Shown: positions 22,527 through 32,133 of the stretch, in pieces
How positions within the stretch are numbered: position 1 is the stretch's first letter
Layout: the number at the start of each line of letters is the position of its first letter
From: a virus
Direction: 5' to 3' (one strand)
IMG/VR virus record: IMGVR_UViG_3300025570_000030
Location: 1 to 41,655 of that record
DNA: 41,655 nt
Translations under genes and position numbers: made by a program
Notes under the pieces: model-generated
Told to the model about the DNA's origin: nothing
What the model saw: only the letters and a program-made list of their open reading frames with translations
The model's database searches: none

Positions 22527-23954
22527 ATGGCAAATGGATCATTTTCTGGGAGTGCAGCGGCATTAGCGCACTTAACGCCCAGACCAACACAAACGTTGTT
22601 TAACGACAACTACCTGGCCCTAGGGGACATGGATTTTACACAACAATTTTTACCAGAAGTATACGAGAAAGAAGTAGAGCGCTACGGAAACCGTACTATC
22701 TCTGGGTTCTTACGTATGGTAGGAGCTGAAATGCCTATGGCATCTGATCAAGTAGTATGGTCTGAGCAAGGGCGTTTACATATTGCTTATGACGATGTTA
22801 CTGTTGTAGATGCAACTTCAATTACTATTCCTGCTGTAGGCGGAGCTAGTAAAAACTTAATTGGACCTGGAGATACTATCGTTATCGCTGATTCTACTGG
22901 ACTAACAGTTGAAAAAGCATACGTAAGTGCTGTAGCTGTTGCAGGAAGTGGAGTAGCTACTTTAACAATAGCAGGATATGCAGGAAACATTACGGTTACT
23001 GGTACTTCAAACGTAAAAGTATTCGTATATGGATCTGAGTATGCAAAAGGAACATCAAATGCAGGAACTTCTGTTGATGCAGCTTTCGAGCAATTTAGCA
23101 ACAAACCAATCATTTTACGTAACAAATACGCTGTTAGCGGATCTGATACAGCACAAATTGGATGGGTAGAAGTAACTACTGAAGCTGGAACTTCTGGATA
23201 CTTATGGTATTTAAAGTCTGAGCATGAGTCACGTATTCGTTTCGAAGATCACTTAGAAATGTCTATGATTGAAGCTGAAAAAGCTGCAAATGCAATCACA
23301 CCAGCTGCTGGATTAGGAGGAGGAACTGAAATTACAGGCTCTGACGGACTATTCGCTGCACTAGAAAACAGAGGTCTTGTTTACACAGATGCTGATTTCG
23401 GATCCGGAACAGATTTAGGATTAAGCGATTTTGACGCTATCTTAGGTGAGCTTGATAAGCAAGGAGCTATCGAAGAGAATATGTTATTCTTAGATCGTTC
23501 AACTTCTTTAGGTATTGACAATATGTTAGCTGCTCAAAACTCTTACGGAACTGGAGGAACATCTTACGGTGTATTCGAAAATTCAGAAGACATGGCACTT
23601 AACTTAGGATTCAGTGGATTCCGTAGAGGATCTTACGATTTCTACAAGACAGACTGGAAATACTTAAACGATGCTACAACTAGAGGATTAGTTGGGGATA
23701 TCGAAGGTGTAGTTGTTCCTGCTGGAACTTCAACAGTTTACGATCAAATGTTAGGTAAAAACATTTCAAGACCTTTCTTACATATCCGTTACAGAGCTTC
23801 TGAAGCAGATGATAGAAAAATGAAGTCTTGGATCACAGGATCTGTAGGTGGAAACTTTACAAGTGACGAAGATGCAATGAACGTTCATTTCTTATCAGAA
23901 AGATGTTTATGTGTACAAGCCGCAAACAACTTCATTTTATTGAAGAATACATAA
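22527..23954 (+). CDS. Major capsid protein
   Basis: It encodes 475 aa and lies between scaffold and neck genes. It is Ala/Gly/Thr-rich with N-terminal QTLFNDNYLALGDMDFTQQF, a middle insertion rich in Val/Thr/Ala (about residues 88-175, resembling an inserted beta domain), and a C-terminal part with ENMLFLDRSTSLGIDNML and SYGVFENSEDMALNLGF. An HK97 fold is inferred from position and length. Codon use differs from neighbours: Arg is often CGT while others use AGA, Gly is mostly GGA, and codons look optimised. This suggests the most abundant protein. A strong terminator follows. Confidence 0.88.
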   Translation: MANGSFSGSAAALAHLTPRPTQTLFNDNYLALGDMDFTQQFLPEVYEKEVERYGNRTISGFLRMVGAEMPMASDQVVWSEQGRLHIAYDDVTVVDATSITIPAVGGASKNLIGPGDTIVIADSTGLTVEKAYVSAVAVAGSGVATLTIAGYAGNITVTGTSNVKVFVYGSEYAKGTSNAGTSVDAAFEQFSNKPIILRNKYAVSGSDTAQIGWVEVTTEAGTSGYLWYLKSEHESRIRFEDHLEMSMIEAEKAANAITPAAGLGGGTEITGSDGLFAALENRGLVYTDADFGSGTDLGLSDFDAILGELDKQGAIEENMLFLDRSTSLGIDNMLAAQNSYGTGGTSYGVFENSEDMALNLGFSGFRRGSYDFYKTDWKYLNDATTRGLVGDIEGVVVPAGTSTVYDQMLGKNISRPFLHIRYRASEADDRKMKSWITGSVGGNFTSDEDAMNVHFLSERCLCVQAANNFILLKNT

Positions 23955-23970
23955 TTAATTTATTAGTGCG

Positions 23971-24002
23971 CCGGGGATCATTGGTCCCTGGCCACTATTT
24001 TT
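23971..24002 (+). terminator. Rho-independent terminator after the capsid gene
   Basis: CCGGGGA and TCCCTGG (one G-U pair) form a 7-bp stem with a 7-nt loop (23971-23991), followed by CCACTA and TTTTT (23998-24002). It is the best terminator in the window and would lower expression of the downstream neck and tail genes relative to capsid. Confidence 0.8.
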
Positions 24003-24024
24003 ATCAATCTTATAATATTATATC

Positions 24025-24906
24025 ATGCCAAATAAAAAAGTACAACCTAAAAAAGCGGTTGCAAAACAAGTAGACTTAGAAGAGTCTATAGAAGAAGTAG
24101 TAAAAACAAGTGAACCAACCGAAACTACAAAAGATTGGAAACACTTGAAATCACCAGAACCAGTAAAACCAAAATGGGAATACAGGGATAGAACTTATGT
24201 TTTAAAAACCGGTAAATCTCCTCTTTTATATACGTTGCCCTCAAAGCATTCTCAAAGAAAACCGTTATTGTGGTTTGACGAAGAAAAAGGATATCAAAGA
24301 GAATTACGTTATGCTACAAATCAGAAGTCTCCTTTTGTAGACGAACAAAAAGGTACTGTGACATTAGGTAGAATAGCTATGAGGAATGGAATGGTTAAAG
24401 TAAAGAAAGAAGATGTATCTTTACAAAAATTACTATCTTTATATCATCCTTTAAGGGATAAAATATATTACGAATTTGATCCAGTAAAAGTTTCTGTAAA
24501 TGAATTAGATTGGATTGAATTAGAATTAGAAGCATTGACTATAGCTAAAAGCATGGATATTGACATGGGAGAAGCTATATTAAGAGCTGAATACGGAAGC
24601 GAAGTTAATAACTTATCGTCTAGCGAACTAAAGAGAGATCTTATGATATTTGCTAAAAGACAGCCGGCTTTATTCATAGAGCTAGCTAACGACGACAATG
24701 TTCAATTACGAAATGTCGGTATTAAAGCTGTAGAAGCTAAAATAATTGCATTATCAGTCGATCAAAGAACGTTCACTTACGGCGAAGGAAACAGAAAGTT
24801 AATGACTGTACCTTTTGACGAACACCCATATAGTGCTTTAGCTGCATTCTTCAAGACAGATGAAGGAATGGAAGTATATAAAGCAATACTAAAAAGACTT
24901 TACTAA
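24025..24906 (+). CDS. Conserved protein following the capsid gene
   Basis: This 293-aa protein has a Lys/Glu/Pro-rich N-terminus (about 1-50), then a beta part (YRDRTYVLKTGKSPLLYTLP, KPLLWFDEEKGYQRELRYAT) and a helical part (IELELEALTIAKSMDIDMGE, SELKRDLMIFAKRQPALF, NVQLRNVGIKAVEAKII). I recall this family from uncultured marine phages between capsid and connector genes, with no known function. Candidate roles: head completion, decoration or an internal head protein. The start is preceded by TTATAATATTATATC, which could act as a promoter -10 region after the terminator. Confidence 0.7.
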   Translation: MPNKKVQPKKAVAKQVDLEESIEEVVKTSEPTETTKDWKHLKSPEPVKPKWEYRDRTYVLKTGKSPLLYTLPSKHSQRKPLLWFDEEKGYQRELRYATNQKSPFVDEQKGTVTLGRIAMRNGMVKVKKEDVSLQKLLSLYHPLRDKIYYEFDPVKVSVNELDWIELELEALTIAKSMDIDMGEAILRAEYGSEVNNLSSSELKRDLMIFAKRQPALFIELANDDNVQLRNVGIKAVEAKIIALSVDQRTFTYGEGNRKLMTVPFDEHPYSALAAFFKTDEGMEVYKAILKRLY

Positions 24907-24913
24907 GTCACCT

Positions 24914-24955
24914 TTATAGTAGATAGGCTGCTTAACGGTGGCCTAACTATTATAA
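24914..24955. terminator. Long intergenic hairpin
   Basis: TTATAGTAGATAGGC (24914-24928) pairs with GCCTAACTATTATAA (24941-24955) at 13 of 15 positions plus one G-U, with a 12-nt loop. There is no T run on the plus side, but A-rich sequence follows, so on the minus strand T-richness precedes it. It may act as an RNA-stability or attenuation element between the post-capsid gene and connector genes. Confidence 0.5.
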
Positions 24956-24971
24956 TAATAAAAAAAGACAC

Positions 24972-25661
24972 ATGAGCGTAAATATAAATACTGTTTATCA
25001 ACGGGTATCAGCGATACTTAATAAAGAACAACGAGGGTATGTTACGCCTCAAGAATTTAATCTGTTTGCTAATCAAGCTCAGCTAGATTTATTTGAGCAG
25101 TACTTCTACGATATTAATCAATTTGGTAGAATACCTGGCAACGAAACAGAATATTCAGATATGATAGAGCTTCTTGAAAAGAAGTTATCTATATTTGAAA
25201 CGGTTGGCATTCTTACTGCTAACTCTGGTAAATTTCAATTACCTATAGATATATACCAATTAGGAGCTGTTTTATATAACAATATAGAAGTAGAGCGAGT
25301 TACACCTAAAGAATGGATATACATAAATCAATCTCCTTTAACAAAACCAACAGACACAAGGCCTATATATAAAACAAGCGGCACAAATCTTATAGAGGTA
25401 AAAGGTACTCTTTTACTTACTACAGGGGTAAGTGCTCAATATGTTAGAAAACCCGCTTCAGTATTGTGGGCACACGAAACTATATTTAACGAGCCTCTTT
25501 ACGATCCAACTAATAGTATTAATTTTGAATTAGATGTTGCTGAAGAAACTGAGCTAGTAATTAAAATACTAGAATTATGTGGAATATTAATAAAAGACTT
25601 AAGCTTATACCAAGTTTTTGATAAAGAAGATCAAGAAACAATACAACAACAAAAATCATAA
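24972..25661 (+). CDS. Head-tail connector / ring protein 1
   Basis: The 229-aa protein starts with NINTVYQRVSAILNKEQRGY and TPQEFNLFANQAQLDLFEQY, a helical opening common to adaptor proteins next to the portal in short-tailed phages. The middle is beta (FQLPIDIYQLGAVLYNN, RPIYKTSG) and the end helical (EETELVIKILELCGILIK). It resembles ring/adaptor proteins of crAss-like and related phages by pattern. It would sit under the portal. Four bases separate it from the next gene. Confidence 0.75.
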   Translation: MSVNINTVYQRVSAILNKEQRGYVTPQEFNLFANQAQLDLFEQYFYDINQFGRIPGNETEYSDMIELLEKKLSIFETVGILTANSGKFQLPIDIYQLGAVLYNNIEVERVTPKEWIYINQSPLTKPTDTRPIYKTSGTNLIEVKGTLLLTTGVSAQYVRKPASVLWAHETIFNEPLYDPTNSINFELDVAEETELVIKILELCGILIKDLSLYQVFDKEDQETIQQQKS

Positions 25662-25664
25662 TAC

Positions 25665-26567
25665 ATGGGCTTAATAACACAAACTGACGAACAATATTAC
25701 TTAGGTCCTGATGGTCAATGGAATAGCTTTGACGAAAATTATGGAGACTATCAATTCACTGCTATAGGAGATATTATAAATAACTTTATGATTTCTTATG
25801 TAGGTTTGGAAAAAAACATATCTAAAGTAAAAAGAACTGAGGTAGCTTTTCACGCTCAAAGAGGGTTACAAGAATTTAGCTTTGATATATTGCCTTCTAT
25901 GAAATCCGCAGAGATTGAAATAGGGCCAACCTTAAACTACATATTACCTATAGACTACGTAAACTATGTAAAATTAGTTTGGGTGGACTCTAAGGGCATA
26001 GAACGCATTATATACCCAACCAGTAAGACCTCTAATCCGTTGCCTATACTACAAGATGATGAATTTGAATATTTATTTGATGAGCAGAGTGGGGAAATAT
26101 TAACAGCTGAAGAATCTGAAACAAGGAGAAAATTTCAAAAACAAAGAACAAACACTAGCGACCTTGAAGAACTAGAGGACAACTTAAACCAAGGAGGATT
26201 TGGAAGAAGATATGGGCTTTCTCCTGAACAAGCACAAACAAACGGGGTATTTTATATAGATCAGTTAGCCGGAATTATATATTTTGATTCTAGTTTTGTA
26301 GGCAAAATAGTTACATTAAAATACATATCAGACGGATTAGCTACTGATGAGGAAATGGTGGTGCACAAGTTTGCAGAAGAAGCTTTGTATAAGTATATAG
26401 CTTTTGCAATTCTTTCTACAAGAGCTAATACCCCTGAGTATTTAGTAGCTCGCTACAAAAGAGAACTAGCTGCTGCAAGAAGAAATGCTAAATTAAGATT
26501 ATCAAATATAAAGATAGAGGAGATTACTCAAGTTATGCGTAATAAATCTAAAATCATAAAACACTAA
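25665..26567 (+). CDS. Head-tail connector / ring protein 2
   Basis: The 300-aa protein has TAIGDIINNFMISYVGLEKN near its start, EVAFHAQRGLQEFSFDIL (about 64-81), then a beta sandwich (IEIGPTLNYILPIDYVNYVK, GVFYIDQLAGIIYFDSSF) and a helical C-terminus (FAEEALYKYIAFAILSTRA, RYKRELAAARRNAKLRL). This layout matches tail-tubular A-like (T7 gp11-type) or crAss-like ring proteins. It probably links portal/adaptor to the tail muzzle. Assignment rests on order and pattern only. Confidence 0.72.
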   Translation: MGLITQTDEQYYLGPDGQWNSFDENYGDYQFTAIGDIINNFMISYVGLEKNISKVKRTEVAFHAQRGLQEFSFDILPSMKSAEIEIGPTLNYILPIDYVNYVKLVWVDSKGIERIIYPTSKTSNPLPILQDDEFEYLFDEQSGEILTAEESETRRKFQKQRTNTSDLEELEDNLNQGGFGRRYGLSPEQAQTNGVFYIDQLAGIIYFDSSFVGKIVTLKYISDGLATDEEMVVHKFAEEALYKYIAFAILSTRANTPEYLVARYKRELAAARRNAKLRLSNIKIEEITQVMRNKSKIIKH

Positions 26568-26570
26568 TAT

Positions 26571-29500
26571 ATGCCAGAGTTTGTACATGTTTTCCAGTCT
26601 GGAAGAATGAACAAAGATCTTGATGAAAGACTTGTTCCAAATGGTGAATACCGAGATGCTTTAAATTTAGATTTAGCAAACTCAGATAATGGCAATGCGG
26701 GTTCTTTAAAGAATGTCCGAGGGAACAGTCAATTAAGGGGCAAGCCTCAATGGAATAATAACTATATAGATTCCTTAACTAATGCAAAATGTATAGGTTC
26801 TTTTGTTGATGATAAGTCAGATAAAATTTATTGGTTTATAACTTCTACAGAAGCTGACTGTATTGCTGAATACAGATTTGCAGGCGGACAAATAAGGCCA
26901 GTTATAGTCGACACTAACAACGTTCTAAACTTTTCTACACAGAACTTAATTACAGGTATAAATATAATAGACAATTTATTATTCTGGACAGATAACAATT
27001 CTGAGCCAAAAACAATAAATATTGACAAGTTTAAACGAGGATCTGTAAACTTTGTAACACACACTAAAATACCAGCCTACGATAGTGCAAGCCAAACTTA
27101 CAGTGCTAATTTAACGGGTAGACCTGATTTTATTGAAGCAGATGTAACGGTTATTAAGAAATCACCACTTACAGCGCTTACATTAGACATGTCCGCTAGC
27201 TCAAGAGGTGACAGCCCCGGGACAGGAACAAATCTGGTTACTTATGGTGTGTATAATCCAGGAACTTTAGAAAAAAGAATAAACTTTACCTATGCTCCTG
27301 ACTCTACTGTTCCGCTAATTAGGGAATCCTTGCCAACCCGATACGATTGGCAAACTAATATCGATGGAGATGCTACTTATTACAATAGTTCTAGTTTAAA
27401 CGGGTGGGATGGTTATTTGTCTCTGAACTTTCAAAATTCATCTTTACCTCTAAATACTTGGAGAGTAGGAGATACTGTTATTTTAACATTTGACTCAAGC
27501 GACGTGTCTTTTACGGATCAAGAATACAGTGTATCTATTAGATTAGTCCAGGATTTTACAGGAATAGGGCTTTGGTGGAAGGCTGAAATACAAGCTATAT
27601 CTTCGGACATAGGTACTTTTGATGACGGGAGCGGAGGCATAACAGAGTTAACGTGGGAGGCGCTATTACAAGAGGAAGATGCAATGTTTGAAGACGTATT
27701 TCCTAGGTTTGCTTATAGATGGAAATATATAGATAATGAGTACTCTACATTTTCTCCATTTTCAGAAGTTGCATTTTTAGGAGGTGAATTTAGCTACGAG
27801 TCCAGAGAAGGGTATAATATTGGGATGATAAACAATATTCGTAAGCTTATACTAAAGGATATAGAATGGGGAAATGATAGTGTTGAGGAAGTTGATATAC
27901 TTTATAAAGAATCAAACAGTTCAGCTGTATATGTTGTTGATACTTTATTAAAAAACGAATCTTACGATACATCAGGCGCTTTAATAACTGAGTTTGAAGT
28001 TCAAACAGAATTGATAGGAGCGTTAGTAGAAAGTAATCAAATACTAAGACCTTGGGATAATGTGCCTAGAAAAGCTCAAGCTCAAGAAATGATAGGCAAC
28101 AGGATAGTGTATGGCAATTATTTGCAAAATTACAACGTACCTACTACTCAACTAAGCTTAAGTTCTATATCTAACGAATACAATCCTAATAACATTGGTA
28201 AGCCTTTGCTTTCTGTTAAATCAATGAGAACTTATCAAGCCGGAATTGTTTACATAGACAAATACGGTAGAGAAACTCCTGTTTTTACAAACAAAGAAGC
28301 AGGAACGCAATTAAGGATCGCTTCATCTAGTAGCTTTAATAGGCTTATAGCGCAACCTACAAACGATCCTCCGTCGTTTGCAACACATTATAAGGTGTTT
28401 TTAAAAGAAACTTCTAACGAATACTATAATTTAGCATTAGACAGATACTACGACGCCGAAGACGGTAATGTTTGGCTTTCTTTTCCTTCTTCGGAAAGAA
28501 ATAAAATATCAGAAGAGTCCTACTTAATAGCGAAAAAGCAACACGACAACAATATACCTATACCTAAGACTACTCGGTATAGGGTTATGTCTATATCTAA
28601 TGAAGCTCCGGATTTTATAAAAACCGTAGGTTTATCATTAGGTACTGAAAACGTAGTAAGTCAATCCTCTATGGAAGTAGGCTCTCTAGGCTTTGCTTTT
28701 ATAGGCCCAAACCCTAGTACAAACCCTCAGTTTGCTCCAAATTTTGCGGGTAATAAAGTTGTTTTTGCGGTAGGTAACTTTACTTCAGATGAATACGATG
28801 TTCAAGATTATAAGGTTGTTAGTCAACCCACCGACTCAACAACTCTTTACGAGCTATCTTTAGACAGAGGAATAGGAGCAGATGCTGCGTTTTTAGCAAA
28901 TGTATCAGTAGGATCTAATTTTTCTATAAGAATAATAGGAGATAAAGAGGAAACAAAACCAGAATATCAAGGTAGATTTTTTGTAAAAATACCTAGAGAC
29001 ATTGAATTTGATGCGAATATAATGAAATCATTTCAAGCTCTGGATCCTGAATATTCTATATTAGGTAGTATTTCTTTTACATTATCTAATAATGGAAATC
29101 TAGGGGAAGTCGGGCCTGGCAGAAACTTCCAATTTGGGTATTACTGGATTGACTGGGGAAATAACTATTCAACTTCAGGATCGGGAAATAATAATGGTAC
29201 TACTAGATTTCATTATGTTGCAGGGAAGGGAGTTTGGATGGATGGAGAACGTGTAACTGGAGGTGCGCCTAATCCCCCTGGGGGACCTATAGGAGGCCTT
29301 ATTAACAATCCCGGGGGAGTGCTACCAGGGCAATACGATTTTTTTCAAAATTTTGGTCCTATAACAAATGGTAGCGAATACTTTGGGTATAGTTATGTCG
29401 GAATAAAAGGAGATGGAGACAATGTTCCACCTAAATATATTGACTCTATGTCAGGCGCTGCGCCCGGACCTTTAGGTCCAATTGTTATTCCAGGTAGTTA

Positions 29501-32114
29501 TAAAACAAGTAGACCAGTATCTCCAAATGGTTTTCTAGCAACAGGAAATTCTGTTAGGTTTCTGCACGAGCCAGATGGGGTGGTGTCGGAAATTTATACA
29601 ATAGAGGAGGCTTATGGATTTTGGCATAAAAGAGGTGAAACTAACGAGGGTGAAACTCGTAACTTTTCCTATACAGTACTGTACAGATTAGATAGACCTG
29701 TATTATGGCAATATGCGCCAGGTTTTAATGGCAATTCTTCATACACAGATCATCTATCAGCTGCTGCAGATATAGTGATACAAGCTGTAAAACCAGTGGT
29801 GCCAAAAGGAGAAAGACTTCTTACATCTAATAACCCCGCTATATTTGAAACGGAACCTAAAGAAGCGGTAGATCTTGATTTATACTATCAAGCTAGTGAT
29901 TCTTTAGCTATAGCAAACTACAACAATCCTGTTGAATTAAAATGGTATAACTGTTTTAGTTATGGTAACGGAGTAGAATCAAATAGGATTAGAGATGATT
30001 ATAACGCAGTTACTATAGACAAAGGAGCTACGGTATCATCTATATTAGCGGACCCATACGGTGAAGAAAGAAAAGGTAGTGGATTTATATTTTCACAAAT
30101 ATATAATTCTACATCGGGTATAAATAGATTAAACCAATTTATACAAGCCCAACCTATTACAAAAGATCTTAATCCTGTATATGGAACTATACAAAAGCTA
30201 CACGCTAGAGACACTGATCTTATAACATTATGTGAAGACAAATGCTTTAGAGTATTAGCTAATAAGGATGCTTTATTTAATGCAGATGGCAATTCAAATA
30301 TAACATCTAACAACAATGTTTTAGGGCAAGCAACTCCTTATGCTGGTGAATTTGGTATATCTAAAAACCCAGAATCTTTTGCAGACTATGGCTTTAGATT
30401 ATACTTTACAGATAAGAACAGAGGAACAGTTCTAAGATTGTCTAGAGACGGTTTGACGGAAATATCTAACAAAGGAATGGGTGATTTCTTTGCAGATGTT
30501 TTAAAACTCAATGGTACTTTACTAGGAACTTACGATGCTGATAACGGATTATATAATTTAAGCTTACCTACACTAGGTTCCGAGTGGAACACTAAGCTTA
30601 ACCCTATTCAATCGGATAACTTGTCTACAGCTTGCGAGGATAATGAGCAAAATCCACCAGCTACAGAAGATTATGTGCATACTACAGTTTCTTTTAAAGA
30701 GTCTGTAGACGGATGGACTAGTAGAAAATCTTTTATGCCAGAATCAGGTGTTTCTTTAAACGATAGATATTTTACATTTAAAGAAGGATTGATATGGGCT
30801 CATGGTGAAAATCTTTTATACAACAACTTTTACGGAGAACAGTATGTAAGTTCTTTTAATGTTCTTGTAAATGACTCTCCTAATATAGTTAAAGGTTATA
30901 CAGCATTAAATTACTCCGGTACTAAATCAAGAGAGTTAGAATACGAAAAAAACAATACTGATGAATGGTATTCTATAGCTGAAGTTAATGCGGAAGGATG
31001 GCGACCTACATCTACTAGAATTAAAAACGCAGGGTGGTATGTAAATTATGTTAGAACAAACTTAGAAGCAGGGGAGATAAAAGAGTTTGAAAATAAAGAA
31101 GGCAAGTATTTTAATTACATAAAAACACTAGCGGTATGTGGGGAAGCTTTTGGTTTAGGCTATTCTACAGAAACAACTTCTGATCCACAAAACTATTTAT
31201 TAACTACTTTTATAGATTTTAATTGCAGTAACACTGGTTCTTCTACAGACCCAGACGAAGAATTAAGGCTATGGACTGATTGGGACCAAATTGTAGGCGT
31301 AAACGATATAACGATTGCTACTCAATCTGATCCTCAAACAGCAAAATGTATAATAGAAGGATTTTACGATACATCAAGCGATTACACTAATATTGCTAAA
31401 GACGGAATTGAATTTAAGTATTTTGCAATAGCTGGATTAGTAGTAGGCACACAATTATATGATTATAACACCGAACAGCCTTTAACGACGGCTGGATTAG
31501 GTTTATACGTACCTCCAACGACTCGTGTGGTAATTCCTAACGACGCAGCTTTAGATAGCAATAACACTTCGGTTAATGTGCCTGACAATTACGATATTAT
31601 AGTTTACAATTCTAGTGGAATTATAACGCAGATAGTACAGTACAATACTTTATTAGCTGCTTGTGGTAGTGATGATATTCCTTTAAACTATGATGGAGCA
31701 CTTTTTCTTTCTGGGCAAACAGTTATTAACACCTCTACTGGAACTTCAACTGTATATGGGCCATATAATGGTTATTGGCCATGCCCGCAAGTATATAGCC
31801 TAGGTGCACTCTCAAGTTTAGGTAGCAATGGAGCAATAACTTATCAATCAGTTGAATTATATAAATTAGCAAGTGATTCATTTACAAGTATAGGAACACA
31901 ATTATATACAGACCCAGCAGGACAAAACGCGGCTACAGCGGGATCTTCTAGAGGATTCTTAGTTAATCCCACCGAAAGTGGACTACCCTTGCCTTACACT
32001 GACTTTAAACTTAGCGGGTTTTATCAATCGAACCCTCAGTTTTATTGGATTAGTATAGATGCCGCGGGTCAAGTCACACAGGCAACATTATGGGATGATA
32101 CCGCGTGTGTTTAA
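26571..32114 (+). CDS. Tail muzzle / tubular B-like protein, very large
   Basis: At 1847 aa this is about twice as long as T7 gp12 (794 aa). N-terminal residues 10-35 (SGRMNKDLDERLVPNGEY, RDALNLDL) and the following DKIYWFIT and ITGINIIDNLLFWTDNN strands are signature phrases of muzzle or stabilisation proteins of crAss-like phages, with propeller-like repeats. PRKAQAQEMIGNRIVYGNY (about 498-516) and SFKESVDGWTSRKSF (about 1373-1387) are further family motifs. A Gly/Pro-rich insertion (about 890-925) and a roughly 280-residue C-terminal Tyr/Thr/Gly-rich extension appear to be additions. It would form the end of the short tail that carries fibres. Neighbours are connectors upstream and a fibre downstream. 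Confidence 0.8.
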   Translation: MPEFVHVFQSGRMNKDLDERLVPNGEYRDALNLDLANSDNGNAGSLKNVRGNSQLRGKPQWNNNYIDSLTNAKCIGSFVDDKSDKIYWFITSTEADCIAEYRFAGGQIRPVIVDTNNVLNFSTQNLITGINIIDNLLFWTDNNSEPKTINIDKFKRGSVNFVTHTKIPAYDSASQTYSANLTGRPDFIEADVTVIKKSPLTALTLDMSASSRGDSPGTGTNLVTYGVYNPGTLEKRINFTYAPDSTVPLIRESLPTRYDWQTNIDGDATYYNSSSLNGWDGYLSLNFQNSSLPLNTWRVGDTVILTFDSSDVSFTDQEYSVSIRLVQDFTGIGLWWKAEIQAISSDIGTFDDGSGGITELTWEALLQEEDAMFEDVFPRFAYRWKYIDNEYSTFSPFSEVAFLGGEFSYESREGYNIGMINNIRKLILKDIEWGNDSVEEVDILYKESNSSAVYVVDTLLKNESYDTSGALITEFEVQTELIGALVESNQILRPWDNVPRKAQAQEMIGNRIVYGNYLQNYNVPTTQLSLSSISNEYNPNNIGKPLLSVKSMRTYQAGIVYIDKYGRETPVFTNKEAGTQLRIASSSSFNRLIAQPTNDPPSFATHYKVFLKETSNEYYNLALDRYYDAEDGNVWLSFPSSERNKISEESYLIAKKQHDNNIPIPKTTRYRVMSISNEAPDFIKTVGLSLGTENVVSQSSMEVGSLGFAFIGPNPSTNPQFAPNFAGNKVVFAVGNFTSDEYDVQDYKVVSQPTDSTTLYELSLDRGIGADAAFLANVSVGSNFSIRIIGDKEETKPEYQGRFFVKIPRDIEFDANIMKSFQALDPEYSILGSISFTLSNNGNLGEVGPGRNFQFGYYWIDWGNNYSTSGSGNNNGTTRFHYVAGKGVWMDGERVTGGAPNPPGGPIGGLINNPGGVLPGQYDFFQNFGPITNGSEYFGYSYVGIKGDGDNVPPKYIDSMSGAAPGPLGPIVIPGSYKTSRPVSPNGFLATGNSVRFLHEPDGVVSEIYTIEEAYGFWHKRGETNEGETRNFSYTVLYRLDRPVLWQYAPGFNGNSSYTDHLSAAADIVIQAVKPVVPKGERLLTSNNPAIFETEPKEAVDLDLYYQASDSLAIANYNNPVELKWYNCFSYGNGVESNRIRDDYNAVTIDKGATVSSILADPYGEERKGSGFIFSQIYNSTSGINRLNQFIQAQPITKDLNPVYGTIQKLHARDTDLITLCEDKCFRVLANKDALFNADGNSNITSNNNVLGQATPYAGEFGISKNPESFADYGFRLYFTDKNRGTVLRLSRDGLTEISNKGMGDFFADVLKLNGTLLGTYDADNGLYNLSLPTLGSEWNTKLNPIQSDNLSTACEDNEQNPPATEDYVHTTVSFKESVDGWTSRKSFMPESGVSLNDRYFTFKEGLIWAHGENLLYNNFYGEQYVSSFNVLVNDSPNIVKGYTALNYSGTKSRELEYEKNNTDEWYSIAEVNAEGWRPTSTRIKNAGWYVNYVRTNLEAGEIKEFENKEGKYFNYIKTLAVCGEAFGLGYSTETTSDPQNYLLTTFIDFNCSNTGSSTDPDEELRLWTDWDQIVGVNDITIATQSDPQTAKCIIEGFYDTSSDYTNIAKDGIEFKYFAIAGLVVGTQLYDYNTEQPLTTAGLGLYVPPTTRVVIPNDAALDSNNTSVNVPDNYDIIVYNSSGIITQIVQYNTLLAACGSDDIPLNYDGALFLSGQTVINTSTGTSTVYGPYNGYWPCPQVYSLGALSSLGSNGAITYQSVELYKLASDSFTSIGTQLYTDPAGQNAATAGSSRGFLVNPTESGLPLPYTDFKLSGFYQSNPQFYWISIDAAGQVTQATLWDDTACV

Positions 32115-32133
32115 TAAATAAAAATTAAAAAAA

